64,000 nt of DNA from Streptomyces sp. SAI-135 (lineage in GTDB: Bacteria; Actinomycetota; Actinomycetes; Streptomycetales; Streptomycetaceae), in assembly GCF_029893805.1 (NCBI RefSeq), contig NZ_JARXYP010000002.1, forward strand, positions 7,192,001-7,256,000, in the 5' to 3' direction. The notes under the pieces are model-generated. The model saw nothing but the letters and a program-made list of their open reading frames with translations. It did no database searches and had not been told where the DNA came from. The first letter of the stretch is position 1, and each line of letters opens with the position of its first letter. Position numbers and translations under genes: made by a program. Shown here piece by piece: positions 1 through 8,571 of the stretch.

Positions 1-1583
1 TAGCGCAGCGTGTTGACGTGCAGGTGGAGGCGGGTCGCACAGCGGGTCCAGGAGCCGTCGCAGTCCAGGAAGGCCTCAAGGGTGGGGATCAGCTCGGCCC
101 GGTGGCGGCGGTCGTAGTCCCGCAGCGGGTCGAGAAGGCGGGCCGTGAAGGCGCGGCGCACGTCGTCCGGCACGAAGGGCAGCAGCAGGACGTGCGAGGC
201 CAGTTCCTGGTGGCCTGCCGCGCAGACCCGGCCGACGCGGGCCGCCGCCACCCGGCGGGCGTGGCGGGCCTCCTCCAGCGCGCCGCGCAGGCCCTCCGCC
301 GAGTGGACGGACGCGCTGACGCCCAGGGTGACCCGGCCGTCGTCGTCCAGGCCTGCCGACAGGGGGTCGCGGACCGTTTCGAGCAGCGCGTCCGCCAGGA
401 TGCCCGACTCCGAGCCGTCGTGCTCGGTCGAGACCGCGGGGAGGGGGACCAGTGCGACGGCCTCGTCGCCGGTGTGGGCCACCGCGATGCGGTCGGAGGG
501 CTCGGGGCCGGTCGCGAGGGGGTCCACCAGGATCTCCTCCAGGAGGGACTGCGCCATCGGGCCGCCCTCCAGCTCGCCGTCCTGCCATTCCACCCGCGCC
601 ACCACGACCTGCCAGTGCGGGGCCGCTCCGAGGCCGGGAAGCAGGACGGGGGCCGCAACCCGCAGCCGGGCCGCGATCTCGGCCGGTGCCGCTCCGGTCT
701 GGACCAGCTCCAGGACCTCCTGGGCCAGCCGGCGCCGGACGGTACGGGCGGCGTCCCTGCGGTCGCGCTCGACCGCGATCAGCTGGGCGACGCCCTGGAG
801 GAGGTCCAGGCGCTCCGCCGGCCAGTCGCCGGCGTCCGCCTCCACCGCCAGCAGCCAGTCGGACAGGACCGTCTCGCGCACGTCCCTCGACGCCTGCGGG
901 GCGCGCCCCGAGCTGCGGACCGGGAAGAGGGAGTACGCCGCCGGGCCGACCGTGACTCTGTGGGGGCCCCGGCGGCCGGTGCGGACCGCGGCCAGGTGCT
1001 CCGCCGCGAGCTTCGCGCAGGTGTCCGCGGGCAGGCCGGGGCCCGCCGCCTTCGGGCCCGCGATCAGTCGGCCGGTGGGGGACAGGACCCAGGCGCGCAG
1101 GTCCAGGTCCGAGCCCAGCAGGTCCAGGACCACGTCCGGGCCGCCGCCCGCCGGACCCGAGGTCATCATGCGGCGGTGCCGGTCCACCACGGCCGCCAGA
1201 TCGCCCGCGCGCTCCCCGGAGACCTGCCGTACGACATGCTCGGTGATCGTCGCGAAGGCCACCGACTCGTGGACGGCGAACAGCGGCAGGCGGTGCCGGG
1301 CGCAGGCCACGACCAGGTCCTCCGGGACATCCCCCAGCTCCGCCTCGCCGGCCGCCAGCGCGACCACCCCGGCCTGCACGAGCAGGCGGACGAACGGCTC
1401 CGAGTCGGCGGCGTCCCGGCGCCAGGCGAGACCCGTCAGGACGAGTTCCCCGCCCGAGAGGTAGCGGCTGGGGTCGCGCAGGTCCGTGGTCATCACACCG
1501 CGCACGGTGCGATCCAGTTCGTCCTCGCCGCCGAGCAGCCGCAGGCCCAGCGCGTCGGTGTCCAGCAGTGCGCGCAGCCGCAT
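1..1583 (-). CDS. PucR-family transcriptional regulator (C-terminus outside window)
   Basis: Reading leftwards from ATG at 1583, an open frame runs without a stop to the window edge (527 codons visible). The N-terminal ~130 residues look like the purine catabolism regulator domain (DLRDPSRYLSGGELVLTGL). The last visible residues, HLHVNTLRY, are the start of the PucR C-terminal helix-turn-helix, so only a few tens of residues should be missing. PucR proteins sense nitrogen or purine status and, in Bacillus subtilis, control the puc purine-degradation genes. Here the gene is divergent from the xanthine dehydrogenase operon with a 343-bp shared intergenic region, so local control of that operon is the natural inference. 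Long reading frames on the opposite strand are GC-bias shadows. Confidence 0.88.
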   Translation of the reverse strand, partial: MRLRALLDTDALGLRLLGGEDELDRTVRGVMTTDLRDPSRYLSGGELVLTGLAWRRDAADSEPFVRLLVQAGVVALAAGEAELGDVPEDLVVACARHRLPLFAVHESVAFATITEHVVRQVSGERAGDLAAVVDRHRRMMTSGPAGGGPDVVLDLLGSDLDLRAWVLSPTGRLIAGPKAAGPGLPADTCAKLAAEHLAAVRTGRRGPHRVTVGPAAYSLFPVRSSGRAPQASRDVRETVLSDWLLAVEADAGDWPAERLDLLQGVAQLIAVERDRRDAARTVRRRLAQEVLELVQTGAAPAEIAARLRVAAPVLLPGLGAAPHWQVVVARVEWQDGELEGGPMAQSLLEEILVDPLATGPEPSDRIAVAHTGDEAVALVPLPAVSTEHDGSESGILADALLETVRDPLSAGLDDDGRVTLGVSASVHSAEGLRGALEEARHARRVAAARVGRVCAAGHQELASHVLLLPFVPDDVRRAFTARLLDPLRDYDRRHRAELIPTLEAFLDCDGSWTRCATRLHLHVNTLR

Positions 1584-1926
1584 TCTCGTCGCCGCCGTTC
1601 TTTGTCTCGAAATCTACGATGGGGAAGGGGTCCGGTGGAGTGGGGAGCGGCCGCTGCCGCCTCCGGTGCTGTGTCCCAGGTCACGTGGGCCGTGCCGCAC
1701 GTTTCCGCAGGAAAACATGGAGGTTACTGAGGGCCTCCGTTCATACGAATCTACAAGATGAGGGCCGCGACCAGCCAACTCCTTCATGGTTTCCGTGACT
1801 GACCCCGTCGGAGTACGCCGCTGTGTACTGACCTCACTCCGCGTAAACAGCACATGAACGAGCCGGGCCCGCCGCACACGAACTGGCTCGATCCGTACGA
1901 TCACGAGACGAAGAAGAGAGCCGGTC
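1584..1926. promoter_or_regulatory. divergent promoter region between pucR-like gene and xdh operon
   Basis: This is a 343-bp stretch with no convincing gene, noticeably less GC-rich than its flanks (for example around 1700-1770). It must hold the promoters of both divergent units. I could not find an unambiguous palindrome here. The xdh operon start is preceded by GAAGAAGAGAG at about 1909-1919, a weak ribosome binding site. Confidence 0.5.
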
Positions 1927-2817
1927 ATGGACTTCCTTCGCCCCGCCAGCTGGGAGGAGGCGCTCGCCGCCAAGGCTGAGCACCCCACCGCTGTGCCCAT
2001 CGCGGGCGGCACCGACGTGATGGTCGAGATCAACTTCGACCATCGGCGGCCCGAGTACCTGCTCGACCTGAACCGCATCGGCGACCTCACCGAGTGGGAG
2101 GTCGGCGAGGACGCGGTGCGGCTCGGCGCCTCCGTGCCGTACACCCGCATCATGGAGAGCCTGCGCGGCGAGCTCCCGGGCCTGGCCCTCGCCTCGCACA
2201 CCGTCGCCTCCCCGCAGATCCGCAACCGCGGCGGCGTCGGCGGCAACCTCGGCACCGCCTCCCCGGCCGGTGACGCCCACCCCGCGCTCCTCGCGGCCGG
2301 CGCCGAGGTCGAGGTCGAGTCGGTGCGCGGGTCGCGCCGCATCCCGATCGACGAGTTCTACACCGGCGTGAAGCGCAACGCGCTGGCCCCCGACGAGCTC
2401 ATCCGCGCCGTACACATCGAGAAGGCCGACGGGCCCCAGCAGTACTCCAAGGTCGGCACGCGCAACGCCATGGTCATCGCCGTGTGCGCCTTCGGGCTCG
2501 CGCTGCACCCGGCGACGCGGACGGTGCGGACGGGCATCGGTTCCGCGGCTCCCACCCCCGTTCGGGCCAAGGCCGCCGAGGACTTCCTGAACGCCGCTCT
2601 GGAAGAAGGCGGGTTCTGGGACAACGGCCGGATCATCACCCCGTCGGTCGCCAAGCAGTTCGCGGACCTGTGCGCCGCCTCCTGCAACCCGATCGACGAC
2701 GTCCGGGGCACGGCGAGCTACCGCCGCCATGCGGTCGGCATCATGGCCCGCCGCACGCTGACCTGGGCCTGGGAGTCCTACCGCGGCACCGCCGCCACCA
2801 CGGAGGGAGCTGCGTAA
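1927..2817 (+). CDS. xanthine dehydrogenase FAD-binding subunit
   Basis: A 296-residue protein of the FAD_binding_5/CO-dehydrogenase medium-subunit family. The N-terminal FAD-binding signature is visible (AGGTDVMVEI near residue 27) and the second glycine-rich motif (RNRGGVGGNLGTASPAGD) lies near residue 100. It transfers electrons from the Fe-S subunit to FAD/NAD in the heterotrimeric xanthine dehydrogenase. It is the first gene of an FAD, Fe-S, Mo-subunit operon. Its TAA stop overlaps the ATG of the next gene, which indicates translational coupling. The substrate (xanthine or hypoxanthine) is inferred from the PucR-type regulator, purine permease and urate genes in the same window. Confidence 0.93.
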   Translation: MDFLRPASWEEALAAKAEHPTAVPIAGGTDVMVEINFDHRRPEYLLDLNRIGDLTEWEVGEDAVRLGASVPYTRIMESLRGELPGLALASHTVASPQIRNRGGVGGNLGTASPAGDAHPALLAAGAEVEVESVRGSRRIPIDEFYTGVKRNALAPDELIRAVHIEKADGPQQYSKVGTRNAMVIAVCAFGLALHPATRTVRTGIGSAAPTPVRAKAAEDFLNAALEEGGFWDNGRIITPSVAKQFADLCAASCNPIDDVRGTASYRRHAVGIMARRTLTWAWESYRGTAATTEGAA

Positions 2818-3353
2818 TGCGCGTCAACTTCACAGTCAACGGACGTCCGCGGGAAGCCGACGACGTGTGGGAGGGCGAGTCCCTGCTGTACGTGCTGCGC
2901 GAGCGGCTCGGGCTGCCTGGTTCCAAGAACGCCTGCGAGCAGGGCGAGTGCGGATCGTGCACGGTGCGGCTGGACGGCGTCCCGGTGTGTTCCTGCCTGG
3001 TCGCGGCCGGGCAGGTCGAGGGGCGCGAGGTCGTCACGGTCGAGGGGCTCGCGGACTTCGCCAAGCAGCGCGCTTGCGGGCACCCGGCTCCCGAGGGGCA
3101 GGACTCCCAGACCGGCGAGGGCACCGAACTCTCGCCGATCCAGCAGGCGTTCATCGACGCCGGCGCCGTCCAGTGCGGCTTCTGCACACCGGGCCTGCTG
3201 GTGGCCGCCGACGAGATGCTGGAGCGCAACCCCAGCCCGAGCGACGCGGACATCCGCGAGGCGCTCTCGGGCAACCTGTGCCGCTGCACCGGCTACGAGA
3301 AGATCATGGACGCGGTCCGTCTCGCGGCCGCCCGGCAGGGAGAGGCGGTCTGA
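2817..3353 (+). CDS. xanthine dehydrogenase [2Fe-2S] subunit
   Basis: A 178-residue small subunit with two [2Fe-2S] clusters. The plant-ferredoxin cluster is CEQGECGSC near residue 39 and the C-terminal helical-bundle cluster is GFCTPG with NLCRCTGY near residues 120-160. It relays electrons from the molybdopterin subunit to the FAD subunit. The ATG at 2817 overlaps the preceding TAA (TAATG), which fixes the start; longer upstream frames would lie inside the FAD-subunit gene. One base separates its stop from the GTG of the large subunit. Confidence 0.95.
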   Translation: MRVNFTVNGRPREADDVWEGESLLYVLRERLGLPGSKNACEQGECGSCTVRLDGVPVCSCLVAAGQVEGREVVTVEGLADFAKQRACGHPAPEGQDSQTGEGTELSPIQQAFIDAGAVQCGFCTPGLLVAADEMLERNPSPSDADIREALSGNLCRCTGYEKIMDAVRLAAARQGEAV

Positions 3354-3354
3354 C

Positions 3355-5745
3355 GTGTCCACTCCCAACGGAACCCCCACCAAGATCACCCAGGGTTCGC
3401 AGACCAAGGGCGGCATCGGCGAGTCCACGCTCCGCCCCGACGGCACCCTCAAGGTCACCGGCGAGTTCGCGTACTCGTCCGACATGTGGCACGAGGACAT
3501 GCTCTGGGGACAGATCCTCCGCTCGACCGTCGCGCACGCCGAGATCGTGTCCATCGACACCAGCGAGGCGCTCGCCCTGCCGGGCGTGTACGCCGTGATG
3601 ACGTACGACGACCTTCCGACCGAGGTGAGGAACTACGGCCTGGAGATCCGGGACACCCCCGTCCTCGCCCACGGCAAGGTCCGTCACCACGGTGAGCCGG
3701 TCGCGATCGTCGCCGCCGACCACCCCGAGACCGCCCGCCGGGCGGCCGCCAAGATCAAGGTCGAGTACCGCGAGCTGCCCGTCATCACCGACGAGGCCTC
3801 GGCGACCGCTCCCGACGCGATCCTGATCCACGAGAACCGCGACGACCACCACATCGGACACGTCCCGCACCCCAACATCGTGCACCGCCAGCCGATCGTC
3901 CGCGGTGACGCGCGACAGGCCGCCGAGCGCGCCGACTTCGTCGTCAGGGGCGAGTACACCTTCGGCATGCAGGACCAGGCCTTCCTCGGCCCCGAGTCGG
4001 GTCTCGCGGTGCCGGACGAGGACGGCGGTGTCCACCTCTACGTCGCCACCCAGTGGCTGCACTCCGACCTGCGCCAGATCGCGCCCGTCCTCGGCCTGCC
4101 CGAGCGCAAGGTCCGCATGACGCTGTCCGGCGTCGGCGGGGCCTTCGGCGGCCGCGAGGACCTGTCGATGCAGATCCACGCCTGTCTGCTGGCGCTGCGC
4201 ACCGGCAAGCCCGTCAAGATCGTTTACAACCGGTTCGAGTCCTTCTTCGGACACGTCCACCGCCACCCCGCCAAGCTGTACTACGAGCACGGGGCCACCC
4301 GCGAGGGCAAGTTGACCCACGTGAAGTGCCGGATCGTGCTGGACGGCGGCGCGTACGCCTCCGCCTCCCCGGCCGTGGTCGGCAACGCCTCCTCGCTGTC
4401 GATCGGCCCGTACGTCGTCGACGACGTGGACATCGAGGCCATCGCCCTCTACACCAACAACCCGCCGTGCGGCGCGATGCGCGGCTTCGGCGCGGTCCAG
4501 GCGTGCTTCGCCTACGAGGCCCAGATGGACAAGCTCGCCGACGCGGTGGGTATGGACCGGGTGGAGTTCCGGCAGCTGAACGCCATGGAGCAGGGCACGA
4601 TCATGCCGACCGGCCAGCCCGTCGACTCGCCCGCCCCCGTCGCCGAACTCCTGCGCCGCGTCAAGGCGATGCCCCTTCCTCCGGAGCAGCAGTGGCTCTC
4701 GGCCGGCGAGCAGGCGGACGTACGGCAGCTGCCGGGCGGTCTGTCCAACACCACCCACGGCGAAGGCGTCGTGCGGGGCGTGGGCTATGCGGTCGGCATC
4801 AAGAACGTCGGCTTCTCCGAGGGCTTCGACGACTACTCCACCGCCAGGGTCCGCATGGAGGTCGTCGGCGGCGAGCCCGTCGCCACCGTGCACACCGCCA
4901 TGGCGGAGGTCGGCCAGGGCGGTGTCACCGTCCACGCGCAGATCGCCCGCACCGAGCTCGGCGTCACCCAGGTGACCATCCATCCCGCCGACACGCAGGT
5001 GGGCTCGGCGGGTTCGACCTCCGCCTCCCGTCAGACGTACGTCACGGGCGGCGCCGTCAAGAACTCCTGCGAGCTGGTCCGGGAGAAGGTCCTGGAGATC
5101 GGGCGCCGCAAGTTCGGCTCCTACCACCCCGCCTGGGCCACCGCCGAACTGCTCCTGGAGGGCGGCAAAGTCGTCACCGACGGCGGCGAGGTCCTCGCGG
5201 ACCTGGCCGACGTGCTGGAGGGCGAGAGCGTCGAGGTCGAGGCGGAGTGGCGGCACCGGCCCACCGAGGCCTTCGACCTGCGCACCGGGCAGGGCTTCGG
5301 CCACGTCCAGTACTCCTTCGCCGCCCACCGCGCGGTCGTCGAGGTCGACACCGAGCTCGGCCTGGTCAAGGTGATCGAACTGGCCTGTGCCCAGGACGTC
5401 GGCAAGGCGCTCAACCCGCTGTCCGTCGTGGGCCAGATCCAGGGCGGCACCATCCAGGGCCTGGGCGTGGCGGTGATGGAGGAGATCATCGTCGACCCCG
5501 TGACGGCCAAGGTCAGGAACCCGTCCTTCACGGACTACCTGATCCCCACGATCCTCGACACGCCGACCATCCCCGTCGACGTGCTCGAACTCGCCGACGA
5601 CCACGCGCCGTACGGGCTGCGTGGCATCGGTGAGGCACCCACCCTGTCCTCGACCCCGGCCGTCCTCGCGGCGATCCGCAACGCGACGGGGCTCGAGCTC
5701 AACCGGACGCCGGTCAGGCCCGAACACCTCACGGGCCAGGCGTAG
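3355..5745 (+). CDS. xanthine dehydrogenase molybdopterin-binding subunit
   Basis: A 796-residue catalytic subunit of the xanthine dehydrogenase/aldehyde oxidase superfamily. It starts at GTG 3355, one base after the small-subunit stop. The N-terminal a/b-hammerhead domain is followed by the Mo-cofactor domains: GGAFGGRED near residue 261, the Arg-containing GAMRGFGAVQ near residue 373, and the C-terminal GIGEAPT with the catalytic Glu near residue 760. The family hydroxylates hypoxanthine and xanthine to urate. The unbroken operon with FAD and Fe-S subunits matches the trimeric PucCDE-type enzyme. A perfect 11-bp hairpin follows the stop. Confidence 0.95.
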   Translation: MSTPNGTPTKITQGSQTKGGIGESTLRPDGTLKVTGEFAYSSDMWHEDMLWGQILRSTVAHAEIVSIDTSEALALPGVYAVMTYDDLPTEVRNYGLEIRDTPVLAHGKVRHHGEPVAIVAADHPETARRAAAKIKVEYRELPVITDEASATAPDAILIHENRDDHHIGHVPHPNIVHRQPIVRGDARQAAERADFVVRGEYTFGMQDQAFLGPESGLAVPDEDGGVHLYVATQWLHSDLRQIAPVLGLPERKVRMTLSGVGGAFGGREDLSMQIHACLLALRTGKPVKIVYNRFESFFGHVHRHPAKLYYEHGATREGKLTHVKCRIVLDGGAYASASPAVVGNASSLSIGPYVVDDVDIEAIALYTNNPPCGAMRGFGAVQACFAYEAQMDKLADAVGMDRVEFRQLNAMEQGTIMPTGQPVDSPAPVAELLRRVKAMPLPPEQQWLSAGEQADVRQLPGGLSNTTHGEGVVRGVGYAVGIKNVGFSEGFDDYSTARVRMEVVGGEPVATVHTAMAEVGQGGVTVHAQIARTELGVTQVTIHPADTQVGSAGSTSASRQTYVTGGAVKNSCELVREKVLEIGRRKFGSYHPAWATAELLLEGGKVVTDGGEVLADLADVLEGESVEVEAEWRHRPTEAFDLRTGQGFGHVQYSFAAHRAVVEVDTELGLVKVIELACAQDVGKALNPLSVVGQIQGGTIQGLGVAVMEEIIVDPVTAKVRNPSFTDYLIPTILDTPTIPVDVLELADDHAPYGLRGIGEAPTLSSTPAVLAAIRNATGLELNRTPVRPEHLTGQA

Positions 5746-5752
5746 CAAGTCC

Positions 5753-5798
5753 CTCCGGGCGGCACAGGGAACGTCACACTTCGCCGCGCCGCCCGGAG
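5753..5798 (+). terminator. hairpin downstream of xdh operon
   Basis: Perfect inverted repeat CTCCGGGCGGC (5753-5763) and GCCGCCCGGAG (5788-5798) around a 24-nt loop, directly after the Mo-subunit stop. There is no T-run, as is common for Streptomyces terminators. It may only partly separate xdh from the permease gene 120 bp downstream. Confidence 0.55.
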
Positions 5799-5918
5799 TA
5801 CCCAGATCGTTCGTCTCGGGCCGTCCCCCGGGTCGTGCGGCCGCAGCACCTTCCCAAATCCCGTGACCGCCGAGGCGGTTCGCACGGGTGCCCCTGTGAA
5901 CCTTGGGAGTAGGCCCAC

Positions 5919-7376
5919 ATGACCCAGCAGCAACTGGAGCCAGCGACCACCGCCGACGACGCGGGAGAAGGCACCCGCGTCCCGGCCGGCAGGTCCTGGC
6001 TCGACCGGTACTTCCACATATCCCGGCGAGGATCCACCGTCGCGCGTGAACTGCGCGGTGGCGTCACCACCTTCATGGCGATGGCGTACATCCTCCTGCT
6101 CAACCCGCTGATCCTGTCCGGCAAGGACGTGGCGGGGGACACGCTCGGCCAGAAGGCGCTCATCACCGCGACCGCGTTCGCGGCGGCCCTCACCACGCTC
6201 CTGATGGGCTTCTTCGGCAAGGTGCCGCTGGCCCTCGCCGCCGGTCTCTCCGTCTCCGGAGTGCTCTCCTCGCAGGTCGCGCCCGCGATGACCTGGCCGC
6301 AGGCGATGGGCATGTGCGTGATGTACGGCGTGGTCATCATGCTGCTGGTCGTCACCGGCCTGCGCGAGATGATCATGAACGCGATCCCGCTGGCCCTCAA
6401 GCACGCGATCACCATGGGCATCGGACTGTTCGTCGCCCTGATCGGCTTCTACAAGGCCGGCTTCGTCCACCAGGGCAAGGCCACCCCGGTGACCCTCGGC
6501 CCGACGGGCGAACTCGCGGGCTGGCCCGTCCTGTTGTTCGCCCTCACCCTCCTCGCCATCTTCATGCTCCAGGCGCGGGGCGTCCCCGGCGCGATCCTGA
6601 TCGGCATCCTCGGCGGGACCGTACTGGCCGTCGTCCTCAACGCGGCCGGGGCCGTCGACCCGAAGCAGTGGGCGAGCGGAGCACCCGAACTGCACGGCAG
6701 CGCGGTCTCCATGCCGGACTTCTCCATCTTCGGCAAGGTCGAGTTCGGCGGCTGGGGCGAGGTCGGCGCGATGACGGTCGGCATGATCGTGTTCACGCTG
6801 GTGCTCGCCGGGTTCTTCGACGCGATGGCCACCATCATCGGCGTCGGCACCGAGGCGAAGCTCGCCGACGAACAGGGCCGGATGCCGGGCCTGTCGAAGG
6901 CGCTGTTCATCGACGGCGCGGGCGGCGCGATCGGCGGAGTGGCCGGCGCCTCCGGGCAGACCGTGTTCGTCGAGTCGGCCACCGGCGTCGGCGAGGGTGC
7001 CCGAACCGGCCTGTCCTCCGTGGTCACCGGCCTGTTCTTCGCGGCCTGTCTCTTCTTCACCCCGCTGACGGCCATCGTGCCGGGCGAGGTGGCCGCCGCG
7101 GCCCTCGTGGTCATCGGCGCCATGATGATGATGAACGCCCGCCATGTCGACTGGGCCGACCGCGCCACCGCGATCCCGGTCTTCCTGACCGTCGTGATCA
7201 TGCCGTTCACCTACTCGATCACCGCGGGCGTCGCCGCGGGCGTCATCTCCTACGTCGCGATCAAGGTCGCGCAGAGCAAGGCGCGCGAGATCGGCGCCTT
7301 CATGTGGGGACTGACGGCGATCTTCCTGGTGTACTACGCCCTCAACCCGATCGAGAGCTGGATGGGCGTGCACTAG
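5919..7376 (+). CDS. NCS2/AzgA-type purine (hypoxanthine/guanine) permease
   Basis: A 485-residue polytopic membrane protein of the AzgA branch of the nucleobase-cation symporter-2 superfamily. The AzgA signature GGVTTFMAMAYILLLNP lies near residue 46, and about a dozen hydrophobic segments follow, ending in a short C-terminal tail. AzgA/PbuG proteins import hypoxanthine, guanine or adenine with protons. The position between the xanthine dehydrogenase operon and xdhC suggests it supplies that enzyme's substrate. A start further downstream is unlikely because the cytosolic N-terminus is normal for the family. Confidence 0.9.
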   Translation: MTQQQLEPATTADDAGEGTRVPAGRSWLDRYFHISRRGSTVARELRGGVTTFMAMAYILLLNPLILSGKDVAGDTLGQKALITATAFAAALTTLLMGFFGKVPLALAAGLSVSGVLSSQVAPAMTWPQAMGMCVMYGVVIMLLVVTGLREMIMNAIPLALKHAITMGIGLFVALIGFYKAGFVHQGKATPVTLGPTGELAGWPVLLFALTLLAIFMLQARGVPGAILIGILGGTVLAVVLNAAGAVDPKQWASGAPELHGSAVSMPDFSIFGKVEFGGWGEVGAMTVGMIVFTLVLAGFFDAMATIIGVGTEAKLADEQGRMPGLSKALFIDGAGGAIGGVAGASGQTVFVESATGVGEGARTGLSSVVTGLFFAACLFFTPLTAIVPGEVAAAALVVIGAMMMMNARHVDWADRATAIPVFLTVVIMPFTYSITAGVAAGVISYVAIKVAQSKAREIGAFMWGLTAIFLVYYALNPIESWMGVH

Positions 7377-7422
7377 CCGTCCGGACGCACCTGTACGCAA
7401 CCGCTGTGAAGGAGACCGAGAC

Positions 7423-8571
7423 ATGCTGGACATCGCCGACGAGCTGCACCGGTGGGTCGAGCAGGGACGCGACTTCGCCGTGGCCACCGTGGTGGCCGTC
7501 GGCGGCAGCGCGCCCCGCCGGCCCGGCGCCGCCCTCGCGGTGGACGCCGACGGCACGGCGATCGGCTCGGTCTCCGGCGGCTGCGTGGAAGGCGCGGTGT
7601 ACGAGCTGTGCCAACAGGCCCTCAAGGGCGGGGAGTCGGTCCTGGAGCGCTTCGGCTACAGCGACGAGGACGCCTTCGCCGTCGGCCTCACCTGCGGCGG
7701 AGTCATCGACATCCTCGTCACCCCGGTCCGCGCCGGCGACCGCGACCGCCCGGTCGTCGCGGCCGCCCTCGAAGCGGCGGCGCGGGGCCGGGCGACGGCG
7801 CTGGCGCGGATCGTCTCCGGACCGGACGAACTCCTCGGCCGCACGCTCGTCGTACGGCCGGACAGCTCCTACGGCGGCTTCGGCGCCCACCCCGAACTGG
7901 ACCGCACGGTGGCCGCCGAGGCCGGCGCCTTCCTGGACGCGGGCCGCACCGGCACCCTGGAGATCGGTGAGCAGGGCTCGCGCTGCGGCGCCCCGCTCAC
8001 CGTGCTCGTGGAGTCCTCGGTGCCACCGCCCCGGATGATCGTCTTCGGCGCCATCGACTTCGCGTCGGCACTGGTGCGGATCGGGAAGTTCCTCGGCCAC
8101 CGGGTCACCGTGTGCGACGCGCGACCCGTCTTCGCGACCGAGGCGCGCTTCCCGGAGGCCGACGAGGTAGTCGTCGAGTGGCCGCACCGGTACCTGGAGC
8201 GCACGGAGGTCGACGCCCGGACGGTCCTGTGCGTCCTCACCCACGACGCCAAGTTCGACGTCCCCCTGTTGCAACTGGCCCTCAGGCTCCCGGTCGCCTA
8301 CGTGGGCGCCATGGGCTCCCGCCGCACCCACCTCGACCGCAACGAACGCCTGCGCGAGGTCGGCGTGACCGAACGGGAGCTGGCGCGGCTGCACTCACCC
8401 ATCGGCCTGGACCTCGGCGCCCGTACGCCCGAGGAGACGGCCCTGTCCATCGCCGCCGAGATCGTCGCGGCGCGGCGGGGCGGCAGCGGTGTCTCCCTCA
8501 CCGGCGCGCACACGCCGATCCATCACGACGAGACGTCGGCACCGGCCCGGCGGATCGGGTCGGTGGCCTGA
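7423..8571 (+). CDS. XdhC-type molybdenum cofactor insertion/sulfuration factor
   Basis: A 382-residue XdhC/CoxI-family protein. The N-terminal XdhC domain has GGSAPRRPGAALAV near residue 27 and the conserved GGCVEGAVYELC near residue 53. The C-terminal Rossmann-like XdhC_C domain starts near MIVFGAIDFASAL (residue 206) and includes PVAYVGAMGSRRTH. XdhC binds sulfurated Mo-cofactor and loads it into xanthine dehydrogenase, so its location 1.7 kb after the enzyme fits. GGAGACC precedes the ATG. The 3' end overlaps the oppositely transcribed LanC-like gene by 49 bp. Confidence 0.9.
   Translation: MLDIADELHRWVEQGRDFAVATVVAVGGSAPRRPGAALAVDADGTAIGSVSGGCVEGAVYELCQQALKGGESVLERFGYSDEDAFAVGLTCGGVIDILVTPVRAGDRDRPVVAAALEAAARGRATALARIVSGPDELLGRTLVVRPDSSYGGFGAHPELDRTVAAEAGAFLDAGRTGTLEIGEQGSRCGAPLTVLVESSVPPPRMIVFGAIDFASALVRIGKFLGHRVTVCDARPVFATEARFPEADEVVVEWPHRYLERTEVDARTVLCVLTHDAKFDVPLLQLALRLPVAYVGAMGSRRTHLDRNERLREVGVTERELARLHSPIGLDLGARTPEETALSIAAEIVAARRGGSGVSLTGAHTPIHHDETSAPARRIGSVA

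Noticed and set aside
18..1730. 570-codon plus-strand frame over the PucR-like gene
   Set aside because: Low-complexity shadow; the minus frame has the PucR N-terminal domain and HTH start.
3304..5748. 814-codon open frame antisense to the xanthine dehydrogenase large subunit
   Set aside because: Composition is Arg/Asp/Gly/Val-rich without domains and mirrors the third-position GC bias of the real gene; the plus strand carries all Mo-subunit motifs.
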